Source: Phallus indusiatus
Taxonomy: Eukaryota > Basidiomycota > Agaricomycetes > Phallales > Phallaceae
NCBI GenBank assembly: GCA_027605045.1
Contig: JAQFWX010000042.1
Coordinates: 1-64,000 of the forward strand
Direction: 5' to 3'
Length of the DNA stretch: 64,000 nucleotides
Numbering within the stretch: position 1 is the stretch's first letter; every line of letters starts with the position of its first letter. Positions 10,983 to 24,108 of the stretch are shown here, piece by piece. The notes beneath the pieces are model-generated. The model was not told the DNA's origin. It did no database searches and saw only the letters and a program-made list of their open reading frames with translations. A program made the translations under genes and the position numbers.

Positions 10983-12435
10983 TCAAAAGAAGTTTCCCCA
11001 CCCATACGGACGTTCACCCAAGTGAGATTCCGGGACGACATGATATCCAACATAATTTCCACTTGAATCTCTATCAATTTCAATGCTATCTTTGAGCCCT
11101 TGAATATACCGGAGTGTTTCAATCTCTGAAAACTCCTGTAGTATTTCTTTGGGGTCAAAGGCAAGGTATAAATGTGTGAGTCTCGGTATACTAAGAACTG
11201 GTAACGCTACCAGAGATAGCCCCTAGCGAGAATGGTTAAAAAATATCAGACAGGGAATAAAAACTAAAGGCCTACTGATGTTCTGCCAATGACTTGTAGT
11301 TTTTGCAACTTAGGAACATTTATTGGAGAAAAGCTTCGGAGGAGAGATTCGTCCGAGGCTAGAACAAGTTGCAAACTCTCGAGATTATCCATTCTAGCCG
11401 CGAAATCAAACATTCGGACAGCAACTCGACAGTGCACAAGACCGGACAGCGCGGACTTGGGAAGGTAGGAAGATAAAGTGGGATCCGCAAGGTGAGCGTC
11501 CCATGAAAAAGAACGCAACATGGGTAGAGAAGCATCGAGAAGAGAGGGTAATGAGCAGCTTGCATCCATGAGAAGGCATTCAAGACTGGGGTGTCGCTGA
11601 AAGAAATCGGAGGGGATTGGCTGGGCCCTGGCACCCAGCAGCGACAGACGTCGAAACTTTTTCCAGTTTGCTTGATGGAAAAGTAAAGGACAAGAATAAG
11701 CACGGATATCATGTAAAGATAGACACAAATCCTCAAGGTTTGGACACGCGGCGATAAGCATCCTTTCAGCTGATTCACACATGTGAGACAGACGAACTTG
11801 TGTGAGATTGGACAGTTGCCATACCTGTCAGCTTAATGAGCACCGAGGAACAAACGAGGATAAAAGGTGAAAAAACAAACGGGAAGAGAATTCAAAAAAT
11901 CTTTGATTTCATGTTGACTATTTTGCCGCAAGAGGAACATGAAATCAACTGTCAAGCTACGTAAACATATAGCTCGGTCCGCTAATACACGTGAGATGTC
12001 GAGCACGTTAGAAAACCCTTTGCGCCGGCTCTCAAAGCCCCAGCTGAAACCAAATCTTTCTAGGGCGGTCATGTGCCAAAGGGATTTGAGGAGCGCTGGC
12101 ATGACAATAAGATCAAACGGAGTAACATCATCCTCCCGTTTTGCCAGTATTGAAGACCATTTCGGAGAGTATCCATGATCAGGAAGACTGTAACGTTCGT
12201 CCAAGGAAACCAAAGACCGAATGCCTCTGGCGCAACGAGGGCTAGCAGCCAGTTGTTCCCAGAATTTTGTTCCCTGGCCACCGCAACGGATGTGACGATA
12301 GGGGAGATGATATGGGATGATGAATGAGCTGAAAAGTTTCGAGACCAGCGCCAAGGAGAGTAAATCACGAGGTGATGGGATACAATAAACCACCTCCTCC
12401 CAGAGTTCAATAGGCAATGTCTCAATTACTGACAT
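10983..12435 (-). CDS. F-box/LRR-like protein
   Basis: Three exons. The first opens MSVIETLPIELWEEVVYCI and continues with LSLALVSKLFSSFIIPYHL, a canonical N-terminal F-box (LP-E-W-I ... L-VSK-F) expected to bind Skp1 in an SCF ubiquitin ligase. The remainder consists of irregular leucine-rich repeats such as LTQVRLSHM, CPNLEDLCLSLHDI and MDNLESLQLVL, the substrate-recognition part. The introns run from GTTTGT to CTGACAG (ending just before codon VWQLS) and from GTAGGC to CGCTAG near 11270. The C-terminus ends ERPYGWGNFF at a TGA. Length is about 450 residues, ordinary for this very large agaricomycete family. The target is unknown and the gene looks intact. Confidence 0.8.
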
Positions 12436-14967
12436 TGGTAGTACTGGAAAGAGAGTGTGAATGTGTGGGAGTGTGACGAATGGCGGTGATTCACCGTGGC
12501 GCTCAGTGGGGCGACAATCATCTGGCGTGGGCGGATGTACAATGATTTTGGGCGGTTGAGGCGATAAAGAACGTTTTGGAGAATGGATGACTTTCTGGAA
12601 ATGTCTTGTCTGCGCCCAATGGACTGAGTGAATCCGCCCACATGTCTTTGAAGAATTTGATTAGGGGCAGGCGATACAGACGTGCCAGGTGTAATAATCT
12701 TGAGTTTGGATCCTGTGCTTGCCATCCGTGTGCGATTATCCATTTCAACTTGCGGATGAAATTCATCGATGTCTCTGCATCAGCACATGTTCACCGCGTC
12801 GCGATCACGATTCCTTCCGCATCCTAAAGACACGTCATTCGCTTGGAAGGTGTACAACGACTTGATACAGCCGACACAATTAGTCCCATTCTTAATCTAA
12901 CATCTATTCCCTGCGCAAGTAAAATAATATGGTTTCACTAGGGACAGCATAAAATATCTAATCAGTAATTCGAAACGAGAGATAGCCAAAAAGCTGATGA
13001 GAAGATATAGATTGCAGAACCAGTGGGGAGTAAAGGTCTTAGGTATCCTTCGTCAAAAGCTTTACCAGCGAGAAGTCTGAGAAAGAAAACCAGAAAGACT
13101 TGGGGTGCTGCCTATCCACACTATTTCGGAAGGGGTATGGTTGTCGAGAGTCTGTTTAGGGACACTGGCACCCGGCAGCTAGCGAACACCGAACAAGCAC
13201 CGAAGGGCAAACGCATACTCGAGTATTTCATTTTCATCGGTGACTGAAGTTAGAATTATTCTTAAAGTTAGCAAAGTTTGAATTGATAGAGAAGCTGCAG
13301 AGCTTAAGCACCACATTGCAGTTTGGATGAAGTGCGAACTGAGGATTGTATCATGTGACATTGAATTACGTAAAGATGTAACATGTCTCCTTGATTGCGT
13401 TCATCCCAAATTCACTCTCCTTCTCAACACCTTCTCTGCTGAAATCAACCAACGCGAACCCGTCAATAGATATAGTAGAAAGGCCTGAAAATCAATACAT
13501 GCGTGTTCCTCCATTTATCTCATGTCTTGCGTAAGCCATGGGTGTCGTGATCTCGGACTACGTGATTTGATCACTTCTCTCTGATTGTCAAAGACCAGTC
13601 AAGAGCTTCAGTTGAAATTTCATCAATCCTGGCAAGAAGCAGTCGATTCGGTGGTAGAGCGTCAGAGATTGTTATTGGCAAAAACGAAAATTGACTTGCA
13701 GACTTTTTAGTCTGTTTAATCCAATTATCAAGGTTTTTTTCGTATTGTACTTTTGAAACTTTTTTCATTGTCTTTATTTCACCGTTCCCTGTTGCTCACA
13801 TGATCCGCAGCGACACCAACTCAGTTCATGGCCACTCTAATGGCAGGTGCTATAAACGGACTTCAGAGGATGCACGAAATCATTTGGTCTCGAACTCTCG
13901 ATGTACGTTGTACGCCTTAGCTTTAAAAGTTATTGAATCCGCTTCAGACGTGTGTAGAATTTGGTGGGCGTAGCCAGAGAGCTAATCTAAAGATTCAGTT
14001 CCGGAACCATCACTATATTTGCGATTGATGGACGAAGAACTACGCCAGTTAACCGATATACACACCTTATATAACGTCAAAACGGGAGGTCATGGGACGC
14101 TGCCTGCTGCTCATGGTCAAATGCCCCTGTCTATTGGGTGAATGATTATGAGCCGAATCGCTATATATGGCCACCGGGTGAAATTCACCAAAAAGCATCA
14201 ATGTGCCACGGCTTGCGCAGCTTGTCAGATATAGATAAAGACCGCTCTCAGTGGTCTTTATTCTTATCCGTCTCGGGAGTAATACTTTCCCCAAACGCAC
14301 GGCGAGGTCCTTCAAAATGCTGCGGGGTACCGTTACTGCCATACATTAACTAAAATATACAGACTTCATCTGGCAAAGAGCGACCAGTCACATTTTTTTT
14401 TTCAATCTTTGGTAGCGGCGAAAACTTTATTCGACTCGGTTGTAGAACTCAGCGAGCCTAAAAAGGAACGTATATGGACGGAAGGCCATTAATCCAAAGC
14501 CCTTGAGAACACGCAGAGCCGATTCTGATACATAATCAATTGCAATTATATTTTACCAGAAACGGATGGGCAGCGTGGAACTTGAAAGTGATGAAGAGAC
14601 ATCGATTGTGTTCAGTTACGTAAAACCGGCCGAGTCCCGATGTGCCGCGCAGGGTGGAAGCACGTGAAATGACGAGCCTCTCCTACTCCCGGACGCGCTG
14701 AGGTCTTCTGATACGTATGGTGCCTTTTCCTTCTATCACCCTGGTTGATTCAAGCCTTCGTATGTACATGGATGTTCTTTTCACGGGACCTTTTCTCTGC
14801 TTATTCATCCCAAGTTTTCGTCTGATAGAACAATCAATTCGTTTACCTAATGAATTGACAGTGCTTTCATATATATAAGAAGCACAAGCACAAGGGAAAA
14901 TGGTTTGTCAAGTCATCTCCACCTGACGTATCCCCTTTCTGTATAGTAACGAACCAGTCCAGCAGCC
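12436..14967. other. Long intergenic region, one hairpin, no supported gene
   Basis: It contains the F-box promoter and the aquaglyceroporin promoter. Small open frames exist (e.g. 13571-13768 minus, 65 codons, composition plausible but unrecognised), without splice partners. A perfect 9-bp inverted repeat, ATAAAGACC / GGTCTTTAT, with a 9-nt loop lies at 14235-14261. No transposon ends were detected. Confidence 0.4.
14870..14878 (+). promoter_or_regulatory. TATA box of the aquaglyceroporin gene
   Basis: TATATATAA lies about 90 bp upstream of the start codon at 14968, at a normal fungal distance. Confidence 0.5.
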
Positions 14968-16494
14968 ATGTCCAGCGACAACATGAATGAGAAAGGTAGT
15001 CATGAATTTCACGAAGCTGTCTCTACTATTGGTGGTCCTAGTCCCCAGGGGTTGGCGGATATCAGAACTATAAAGGAGTTGACAGAACATTATACCAAGT
15101 TTCCTAATTCTTGGTCTCGTGTTCGGTACCGTTTCAGAGAGTTCTTCGCGGAATTCTTTGGTACTATGATGCTAATTTTGTTCGGTGATGGTGTTGTTTG
15201 TCAAGTGAGAAGTCGTCATTCTATCTATTTACTGGTGGGAATTCAACGATAGGTATCTTTTCCATCCTAGGTTGTGCTTAGTGGAAGCACAAAAGTCGCT
15301 CCTTCGCAGAAAGGCGTTCGTGCTTCGCATATTTACTGAACTTCTGTCTTGATTGTTCATTTTAGGATTATAACTCAATTGCATTTTGCTGGGGTATCGG
15401 TGTCGCAGTTGGCGTTTGGGTAGCCGGTGGTATCTCCGGAGGTCATTTGAATCCCGCTGTGCGTATGGGTAGTAAAAACACTGTGCTCGGCACTAACCCC
15501 TCAATGCTTTCAGGTTACTTTGGCTCTCGCCGTCACGAGAAGATTTCCCTGGAAGAAAGTGCCGGTATACATTCTTGCACAGTTTTTGGGTGCTTTCCTC
15601 GGAGCAGCTATCCTCTACGCAAACTACTTTCATGCCATCAATGCTTTCGAAGGTCAGGGTGTTCGTACAATCTCTGGCACCGCCGGATTGTTTGCCACGT
15701 ATGCAGTGCGTATATTGGACAATTATTCAATTTTAGTCCTTCATTCAAACCCTCTGTATTTTCACCAGCTGAGTTACCTGCCAAATTGTACGTTGAAGGT
15801 AATTTACCGAAGCAATATTATCCCTCATAAAGTTTCTAGCGGCTGCTTGGTTCGATGAATTTTTGGGAGCTGCCATCCTCCTTATCGGTGTCCTTGCTAT
15901 CACCGACCAAGTACGTTCCTGTCCTCGTCTGTATTCTATCAGCTTTACTAAATCATTACTGTAGAAAAACCTTTCTCCAACTCCTGGTCTTCTCCCCGTA
16001 GCATTATTCCTTCTCGTCACCGGTATTGGAATGGCTTTCGGTGTACAAACTGGTAAATTCTATGATGAGATTTTCAAAAATCTCTCTTTGACGTTCGAAA
16101 TAGGCTATGCGATTAATCCGGCTCGTGACTTTGGTCCCCGAGTTTTAACTGCAATGGCGGGTTATGGAAAAGGAGGTAAGCATAGAATCAATCCTTTTCC
16201 ATGAGTCGTTTACAAAACATTTATCTTAGTATTCACATTCCGCGACCAGTATTGGCTTTGGTGTCCCATCGTAAGTTTTGATCCCGCACTTCCCGCTCCA
16301 TAAATGCATATGAATTCCCCATTTAGATTGCTCCTTTCGCTGGAGGTGTCATCGGAGCTTTGGTATATGACGTTTTCTTATTCGTCGGGGGCGACAGCAT
16401 AATCAACACTCCAAATGCGGACGCCAAAGCGCACCACATAAGGGCGGAACAAGCTGCCCGACGTGGCTACCCTAACGCAATCGAAGATGTATAA
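14968..16494 (+). CDS. Aquaglyceroporin (MIP family)
   Basis: At least eight exons reconstruct a full major-intrinsic-protein channel: an N-terminal cytosolic tail, [20 protein letters not shown] (helix 1), [20 protein letters not shown] followed by the first NPA half-helix, [20 protein letters not shown], a helix containing [37 protein letters not shown], then [14 protein letters not shown] with the second NPA and the following Asp typical of glycerol-conducting members, and a last helix [18 protein letters not shown]. An intron with donor GTACGT before the WFDEF exon restores the frame cleanly. It is expected in the plasma membrane, passing glycerol and possibly water or small polyols. A TATA box lies about 90 bp upstream. 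No damage seen. Confidence 0.9.
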
Positions 16495-17789
16495 TCATAT
16501 TCAGTCTCTCGCATTTATTGTTAGATACACTTTTGCATACTTCCTGGTTTATCCCCTTGTCCTGGCATTCTATTCTCCAATAGCATTCACGATCACCTCA
16601 ACTTGAACTCAAGGTCTTGTTCGCTGTTTATAAAAATTACTATAGGTGTACTAGTATTATCACAGACAGTCCGCCACGTCATTTTCCCTCTTTCATCTTC
16701 TATTTGCATTAAAATTAGGTTGGGCATACGAGTAGTCTATCTTATGCATTAATCTAACATGTACACTACGATTTCATGCCATTCACCCCTTTTACAAGTC
16801 CGTGATTCCGAATCCGAATTCGAGTCTATGAGGATTAAGTCAAGATCTCGAATTCCTCCGTGTGAACTCCTGTGTCAGCATATGAGAAGCTGAGCATTAT
16901 TAGAATACCTTCTCGCCAATTTGGTCAGGTGCGTAGTAGATTTAATAGTTCATGCGGGGGCGAAGGTGGGGAGTAAAGCGATGCTAATCTCACGCTTTCG
17001 GAATCCGGATTCCGATCGGCTGATAATTCGCTACTTTGATTTCACCTGTCATGCGAATCATGTGGCGTCTTAGAACATCGAACTTCTTAATGCCTCCCCG
17101 TGCCAGTTTAATCATATAAGAACCCCATTTCAATATTCCTTCTGATGGATTAGAATGGGAAAAGCCGCGGTGTTAAAGGCCGTTGATATTCACTTCTTAT
17201 ACGCCAAAATTCGGCCTCAAGTTCTCCTGTTGAGCGGTCATACAAATACAATACAAAGTGACATAAAACACATAGATACTAAAAGGTTGAAATCCACACG
17301 AACGTTCGGGTTCATGAACACCTCGGAAGGCATCCGGCACTGGCGAACGATAAGAAATACTGACGTCGACTGCTATTTTTTTTTGGACTTGACTTTGTCG
17401 ATATCGGGTTTTGTGATTACACCGCGCTTCGTGCGCATGGTTATATCCCAATCTGCAAGTGCAAGTATGGTCAAATGGGTTACGAGACTAGTCAAACAGT
17501 CTTCACTGATCATGAACCGCCTATTTTGTTCTCTCATCTTTCCCACTTTCTTTCCAAAACTCGGGGCACCGCAATAATGATACGACAACAACACCACCTA
17601 AGCCTATGTTATGTACAGGCCATATAAGTTTACCCTGTCCGTCAGGTGTGTCGAAAAGGCCGGGTGCTTGCAATGGTCCCGCCTAGTTCGGGAGTTGATC
17701 TAGAAGAGAATAGAGAGGAAGATTAGTTATCCATCACTACAAAAGACAATTAATAATAACATACTAATGATATAAAGTGCGTTGCTAAT
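16495..17789. other. Intergenic, no gene seen
   Basis: 3' flanks of the aquaglyceroporin gene and of the thiolase pseudogene (convergent). An open frame at 17155-17577 plus has no recognisable features. Short near-palindromes built on GGAATCC/GGATTCC occur around 16805 and 17000. Confidence 0.4.
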
Positions 17790-19169
17790 CCACTTGCACC
17801 GAGAGGATGACCTTTCGCTTCAAGTCCACCACTTGGGTTTATGACCCATTTTCCACCATACTATGAACAAAAGATCAGATTAAACAAACACACATAAAGC
17901 ACGACATACGGTGCTATCTCCTTCAACAAGTTTGTGCGCTTCTCCTTTCTTGCAAAGTCCAAGAGCGTCGTAGGTTATGAGCTGAAGAAGATCCAGGATG
18001 AGCACATGGGACAGGAGACTTGAAGCTACACAGACCATCGCTGGCACCAAAACAGTCACGCTATTCAATACGCCTACTTGATCTCGTCCTTCGCCAGGTT
18101 TAAATCCAGCTTGAGCGAACGCTTCATCGGCGGCCCGTTTACTCATACTGTAGCCAACCAAGTCCATCGAACTCTTGCTTTCGTATGTATTCGCTTCATC
18201 TGTGACAAGAGTCTAAAGAGACATATTCAATAAGGTCTACCAGCCATGTAAGTATGTTGCACCTACCTGCGTAACAATAGAATCACAAACTTCTCAGAAG
18301 CAACAGTACAACACTCAACACCATCCGAAGTAGGAGAACACGCGAACTTGGTAAGCTATCTGTTAATCTTCGGAGCAGCCAAAGCCTGCTCCTCAGTCCA
18401 CCCATCTCTGAACTAAGAATAAGGGTTCTTAACAGAGTGCTTGTAATTCTTCGCCGCGATTTCCGCTAAATGGTTGACATTCGCTCCTGGATATTTGCCA
18501 AAATACTCTTGAGCAGCGTTGGCGAAATGACAGGCTGTCGATGGACCGTGGTTAACGCCTATGAGTGTTGTTTCTTCGAATGTTGTAGCGATTGTATGGA
18601 GAGGAATCATTGGATTAGGATGATCGGGAAAGTTTGTACCCAATGATCCGGGACGCATGCGTTCAAAACCTAGAGCTAACGCACATTGTGCAGCTCCTGA
18701 TTTGACCCATATATTAGCGTTCAAAAGTGCGGTTGACCCTGTAGAACAATTCTAGGACAAGGCACGCGTGTCGGTGCAATGCTTCAGCTTAAGTAGGGTG
18801 TCCACGTACATTGCTCACATTCGTAATTGGGATACCTGCCTGTTATTCCTAGATTATACAAAGCCCTTTTACCAGACGTAGAATCATCATAACACTAGAA
18901 TTGTCATCAGTTCATTCGACCGCAAACACCGGTTCAATCAGAAAGAGTGAAGAACGCACGAAACCAACGAACGCAACCTCGATATCGCCATACGTTATTC
19001 CAGCATCTAACAATGCTTTCGTAGCCGCTTCTAAACCCATCTGCAAAGGCAAGTTATTTCGTCTTGTTGCGTTAAACAGAACAGAGTAGGAACTCACGTC
19101 CTCCGTTGTCCTTGTTCCTCTCGGCTTCATGAAAGCGGTAGAACTAACTTAGATGATGAATGTCCTCAT
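17790..19169 (-). pseudogene. SCP-x-type thiolase (acetyl-CoA acyltransferase), degenerate
   Basis: On the minus strand the order of a sterol-carrier-protein-x thiolase is readable: KPRGTRTTED, MGLEAATKALLDAGITYGDI, the catalytic-cysteine motif NCSTGSTALLNANIWVKSG, ALALGFERMRPGSLGTNFPD, INHGP-like VNHGPSTACHFANAA, GYSMSKRAADEAFAQAGF, LITYDALGLCKKGEAHKLVE and the C-terminal active-site motif [14 protein letters not shown]. Intron borders are partly kept. The frame is broken several times: a TAA six codons after the start (19149-19151), a one-base shift before the cysteine exon, a TAG after NPYS (18413-18415), a TAG at 18356-18358, and a scrambled segment before LITYDALGLC. The active relatives are peroxisomal thiolases of beta-oxidation. 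This copy cannot make the enzyme. Confidence 0.85.
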
Positions 19170-20656
19170 TTTGGGAACTTGCTTGGTAGAAGTTTGTTGC
19201 GCCATGTTGAAGTAAGAAGAAGTCTTGGTAGTAGTACGATGCAAGGTATGTGTTTAGCAATAGACTACCGGCCGCCGTGTCCTTACCGGCGCTTACCATG
19301 TTTGTGAGCCCAATGTTTGGACCAGCTTGTATCCTCTTCTGATTCATATTACCCAGTTAAACACTTTGCATTACACTTGCGAGGGCCTCACATGAATTGC
19401 GCCAGCTTTGCATCAGGCTTCCATAGGGTTGTCAGATTGTGCCCGAAGCGTTCGTATAAGGTACATATGTGAGCCATAAATCAGGGTGTTTAAGCATTAT
19501 CGACAAGGTATGAGGCCTATTCATGATAATTCATATACCAGCTTACACATAGCGTGTATTGTCATGATCAGGTATGGCGCAATTTTGATTCCGACCAGAG
19601 AATACTAGCTGAGCATGATCATTATATCTGCGTTATCAACAACAAGAATATTATTCATCTTCAAGATCAGTTTCTGGCTCCAAATCATGTTTACACCTGC
19701 TGCCGCGTGATACCTCAGACTTTACAGATTCTGAGCTATCTTTGGAAACCGGCGCGTTCTTTGTGGTCGAGAACTGAGTTGAGTGCCAAGATCATTGCTG
19801 CCACCGCTATGTGCCGAAGGTTCGTTGACTAGTTCAAGTGTTGATTCGGGTTCTGGTTCAAGTACTGGTTCAAGTATTTGCTCAAGTACGGGCTCAGGCT
19901 CAAGCACAGGAAAGGTTTGCATTTTGAGATTAAGCGCACGGAAGAGTTGAGGAGTCCTTAAGAAAGCTGAATATCAAATTGATAGTATGTCAAACAATAC
20001 AAAAAACATACTAATTGACACGTTGACGGACCGACTGTTGGCGTTGACAGAGCCTGCAGCTGCCGACGCTTATATCCCCTGAACTTTGGTCTTATAGTAC
20101 TCCGGCCCGGCGTGCAGAAAGTTCTGATATGCTTTGCAGTTTTTTGAATGCCGTGTATAGGCCCAGCGCGTCGGTGCCTGGTGGCCACAAATGCATTGAT
20201 CCATGAGGGTGGATGGTTCGCCGGCGGTAAGTCAATGGTTGATGTTAGAGTCAAAAGTAGCATGCGAGAACGGATAGGCATATGCAATAACATAGGTGAC
20301 ATGTTATTCAAGCAATTTAGTTTACAAAAAAGGAAGTAGCTATATGCATGCTTAGTCACGATGCGGAAATCATGTAAGTAATTGAGCAGCTCACATAAAT
20401 AGGATCTCCTGACATTTTTTCCTTCCCCCTTTCTTCATACCTTCTACCACGCAATGTCCTGCATCTCCGTCCACAGAATCCCACCGCCATCCATCATCGG
20501 ACGATGAGTGCATGATAGTTGGACGCAAGAAAAGTAATAAGAGTAACGGTTGTGTTCAAAACTCACCCAGACACAGAAAGTCCCCGGACCAGCCATGGCG
20601 CGACTGGGGACGACAATACTATCGACTAATCGACCCATTCACTGTACCGGAGAAAC
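19170..20656. other. Intergenic; Glu/Pro-coding low-complexity patch
   Basis: Between the thiolase pseudogene and the DUF6698-type remnant. A minus-strand frame at 19722-19922 reads repeated LEPEP units (imperfect repeats of GTTCAAGTA/CTGGTTCAAG at about 19835-19905) and ends SSRPQRTRRFPKI. It may be a gene remnant, but no family could be named. Nothing else was supported. Confidence 0.3.
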
Positions 20657-21463
20657 TTGTCAGCATATGATTTGAAACTATCAATCCTGCAGCTTCAGAA
20701 AGACATAAGAAAACGTGAGTACCACACTTCGTCGTTCAGCAATATCTTCACTCACTTGTCCAAGGCACGCGCACATTGCTCGCTCGTACGAGTTACTTGT
20801 ACAACATATTCCATATTCCCGCTTTCGGTGAAGAAAATAACTCGACGCATATGGCAGAGGTTACCAAAGAGGTATATGCGCCTTTTTGAAAAGAAACCCT
20901 ACTGATTGTCATCAGATCCAGAAAGGACAGGAAAGCGCATTTCAAACTGACACAAACCACATGAAAACGAACATTATCTCTATGATTGACAAGATATACC
21001 CAGAGGTTGCCATGGCGATAAAATTGTCGGCACGAATGAAGAAGACCGTGACGCATGGATTCGCAAACGATATTACAGGGATGCTGTTGTGTCCAGTGAA
21101 TTGGAACTGGGAAGACGATGAGTACGTAAAGTATTTTTCAAAATAACGCTGTTCAATTGCCTCCACAGTATAAAAAACAAATTATGCACACAACCCAAAT
21201 CATGCTCTGAAAAAGCATGGCCACGGTTCTTGTACCCAAAAGAGTCGGAACCCGACCATAACGACCTTATTAGTGTCGAGTTGTTCAAAGGAGAGCTTTT
21301 AGTACTGGTACGACGTCTCTATTCCAAGCGACCACCGACTTTGATCGCATACAATAAGCTTAAAAACATATTTTTACGGCCCCCTCCGAGCCCTCAGCCT
21401 GGCGTACACCATCCACCGAGCCTTTTATCCCCAAGAAATGCAACGCTGGGTTGGCTAATATGA
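20657..21463 (+). pseudogene. DUF6698-type gene, truncated
   Basis: The clear part is two exons joined by a 47-nt intron (21122-21168): the first ends KTVTHGFANDITGMLLCPV plus a WEDD motif, the second contains KAWPRFLYPKESEPD and VELFKGELLVLVRRLYSKR. This order (HGFA..TG.LLCP, W..FLY, LF.GELLV....) matches my recollection of the agaricomycete DUF6698 domain, of unknown function, common near transposons. The conserved second half (the helical segment after the FTSPSSA-like site) is missing: the frame runs into Pro-rich sequence and stops at 21463. An upstream exon containing YDLKLSILQLQKDIRK may belong to it. I consider it a remnant rather than a working gene. Confidence 0.55.
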
Positions 21464-24026
21464 CTCGGGTCACGAGCAGGTCGCTGGTATAATCATGATG
21501 TTGCAGCCCAGATGCATGCAACCTTCAAACTTCAAAGCGGTAGCGACGATGGGTTTGATGATGCGTACAACACACGTTGGTAGGTTCGCGTCGCGCTCTC
21601 CTCAGACAGAATACAGGTACGGGAATGAGTTCATCATTTGCAAGTTTTTTTGGGGCTTTGCTCGAATATTTTGAATCCTCAGACGCGAGTGCTCTTTTTT
21701 ATTTTTGACGGGCGCTGACACTGGAGGGTCGTGTTTCCTAGTCTTTTTTCACAATCATGACTCAGACCTGACCAGCTGACACGGAAAAAAGCGATGTAAA
21801 ATATCAAAAAATGATGAAACGGGAGTGGCAATGTTGGAGCGTACAATTGTATGATGTCTGAGCTCAAGACAGGTGTCATTGTCCGTACTACGCAGCATGA
21901 TACTGCCAGGTGGAGTCTATTAGGAGGCAAGGTGCCAACGGCAGCTCGAACGAGATAAGTGTGGGATTAATACAAGCGGGCCCGCAAACTTGAATGTTGT
22001 CAACGAAGTAAGATCGGATGCAAGTTGAGGGTGTATAGCGTTAAGATGCTACAGAAGAAAACATAGAACACAATGCCTTGTTTGGTGTAACCAAAGCGAC
22101 GTTATGGGAATGATCAAGATCTGTGCCAAATTCAAAGGTTTCAAACTCTTCAAGTGTGAGAAGACAATAATATCATCATGTCGATGACGACGAAACTGTG
22201 ACGTTTTTTGTTTGTAGAGGAAAAAAAAATAAACGTTCCAGTTGTCTACGAAACCTGCTTTGTTTTGTTTTCTTAGCCATTTTCCCTTTTGAAAAGCGGC
22301 GTCGTCGGACTCTGAGTCATAATCCGTCATGGCCTAACAATATTATGAGCTCGTAGCGCTATGAGGCGGGAATGGACGAGACAACACCTGAAAATAATTT
22401 CCTAAGCTTTGTCTTTTAATCGTCTCTGAGTCGTGTATACTATAAGTACCGAGACACTCCCAAATTCGTTCTGAATCATTGCTAATTGTCGCAAAAACCG
22501 GAAGGGGTTTATATACTTGACGCAACGTTAAATCTGTATTTATTATTCAATTTCACTTCCTGTGCAATTTATTTTCGGGCCCTTTCTCCAGTTAATGTCC
22601 TGCAACTTCGTTTGAGTTGTGATTGGTTAAAATTCATTCATCGGTTAATCACTGGGCAACTCGTACAGCGTAAAAAAGAGGATGGTCCGTGCGCGAGATC
22701 AGGTTTCTATATAAACTCGGGACTTGGCTTCATTCTCCATCCTCCCCCCACTCATAGTAGTAAGTACGGTGGTAGTGGTCTTGTAAGTAACACTGTAGTT
22801 TATTATAGTGTTAGTCTAATAGTAGATAGTAGTCTATTAGTAGTTGTCTAGTGTACTACTTATATTTGTGGCGTAGCGTAAACTATTGATACGTGCGCCT
22901 CAGGAGCGAACAGGAAAGGGAATCAGCGAATGTGTGCTCAGGAGGGAAACATTGTTGTTGTATTTGTAAGATAAAGGAAGGTTTTTATATACATGATTTG
23001 TGAGTTTCCGGGAATATGGAATGGTGCTAGTATGCAATTTAAAAAGAATAGAAAACGTGAAAAAGTTAAGTGCAAAAGGTACGAGTAATTAATATTTGCA
23101 AAAGATTGACGGACTGGCGCATATACCGAGCGCTGACTAATCTCCGCATAGCCTGTTTGCGCAAGCAACACTATAGACTATGTACACTGATTTTTTAAAG
23201 ACTACTTTAACTTGTGATCTTAATACTGGAAAGGATAAAACCAAAAAAAAAGAAGATAGATATGATATTGCATAAAAAAACGGTTGACTTGTGATTTATC
23301 AACACGGCTTGTGGTAAATGAGAGCCTTGAATTGTAAATAATCCATTATAACACCCCTCCGGGGCCTTTCAGTTTAATTTTGGTAAATAAACCTCTTTCG
23401 GTTTTTGCGACAATTATTTTTATATACTTTTGTCTTTAATATAATCTAACTAGTCTGGAAGAGGTTAGACCTTGTGCATAGACTATGATATATATTCAAT
23501 ATAATTTCTTGAAGACTAGTCTCGAACCTGTGAGCTTGAATTAAGAGAACAAAGAAGTTTTCAGGTGTATAAACCTGTACCATGTACTAAGTACATGGCA
23601 CACGCTGCAATTTCCTCCGGTTGGCTTGCTTCTGTGTGGAAGCTCTCTCATCAACTGAATGGACGATTAAATGCCTTGGCACATTAACACACGGTATCGT
23701 ATAGTTGAACTTCTCAATCCTTAACCAAATTCGGCTGTTAAATCTTGAGCTTCAATTCGACGAAGGGGTCGCCGGAGTCCAGCTCAGCTGTTAGAGCCTG
23801 TTATCAGTGCCAGGCCTCGGCACCGACTCGTACTCTCTCACGATGATCGATTGAGTTTCAATTCGAAAAAGCGGCTTGGTACGAACTGTCTAAGTGTATT
23901 ATTTTAGCGAGTCTTCTGGTCTCTTTATATACTCATACATATGCCCCATTCCAACTCTTGATCGAATGGAGTTCTTTCAATTTGCACGCTCAACGTTCAA
24001 TTCCGAGGATATAAGGATCTGTTATG
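21464..24026. other. Long AT-rich intergenic region, no supported gene
   Basis: No coding exons with matching splice sites were found. A minus-strand start at 22330 (MTDYDSESDDAAFQKGKWL) resembles a protein N-terminus but has no continuation I could support. At 22750-22870 there is a TAGTAGT-rich low-complexity patch. Contains the promoter of the MFS gene at its right end. Confidence 0.4.
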
Positions 24027-24033
24027 TATATAA
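24027..24033 (+). promoter_or_regulatory. TATA box of the MFS transporter gene
   Basis: TATATAA lies 82 bp upstream of the ATG at 24109. Confidence 0.45.
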
Positions 24034-24108
24034 CAAACACCACAAATCCTCCTCTTAGTCGTGTCATTTTCTACCCCAGGAGGTTTTGCTACCGCTTGTT
24101 ATTTGACA

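Noticed and set aside
17155..17577. 140-codon plus-strand open frame as a gene
   Set aside because: No domain, no splice partners, and overlapping antisense frames are equally open.
22049..22330. Minus-strand 93-codon frame starting MTDYDSESDD
   Set aside because: The start looks protein-like but the rest becomes low-grade hydrophobic translation, and no intron could connect it to another exon.
24061..24108. Upstream extension of the MFS transporter
   Set aside because: The extension begins with GTG, not ATG; the first ATG at 24109 gives a normal N-terminus.
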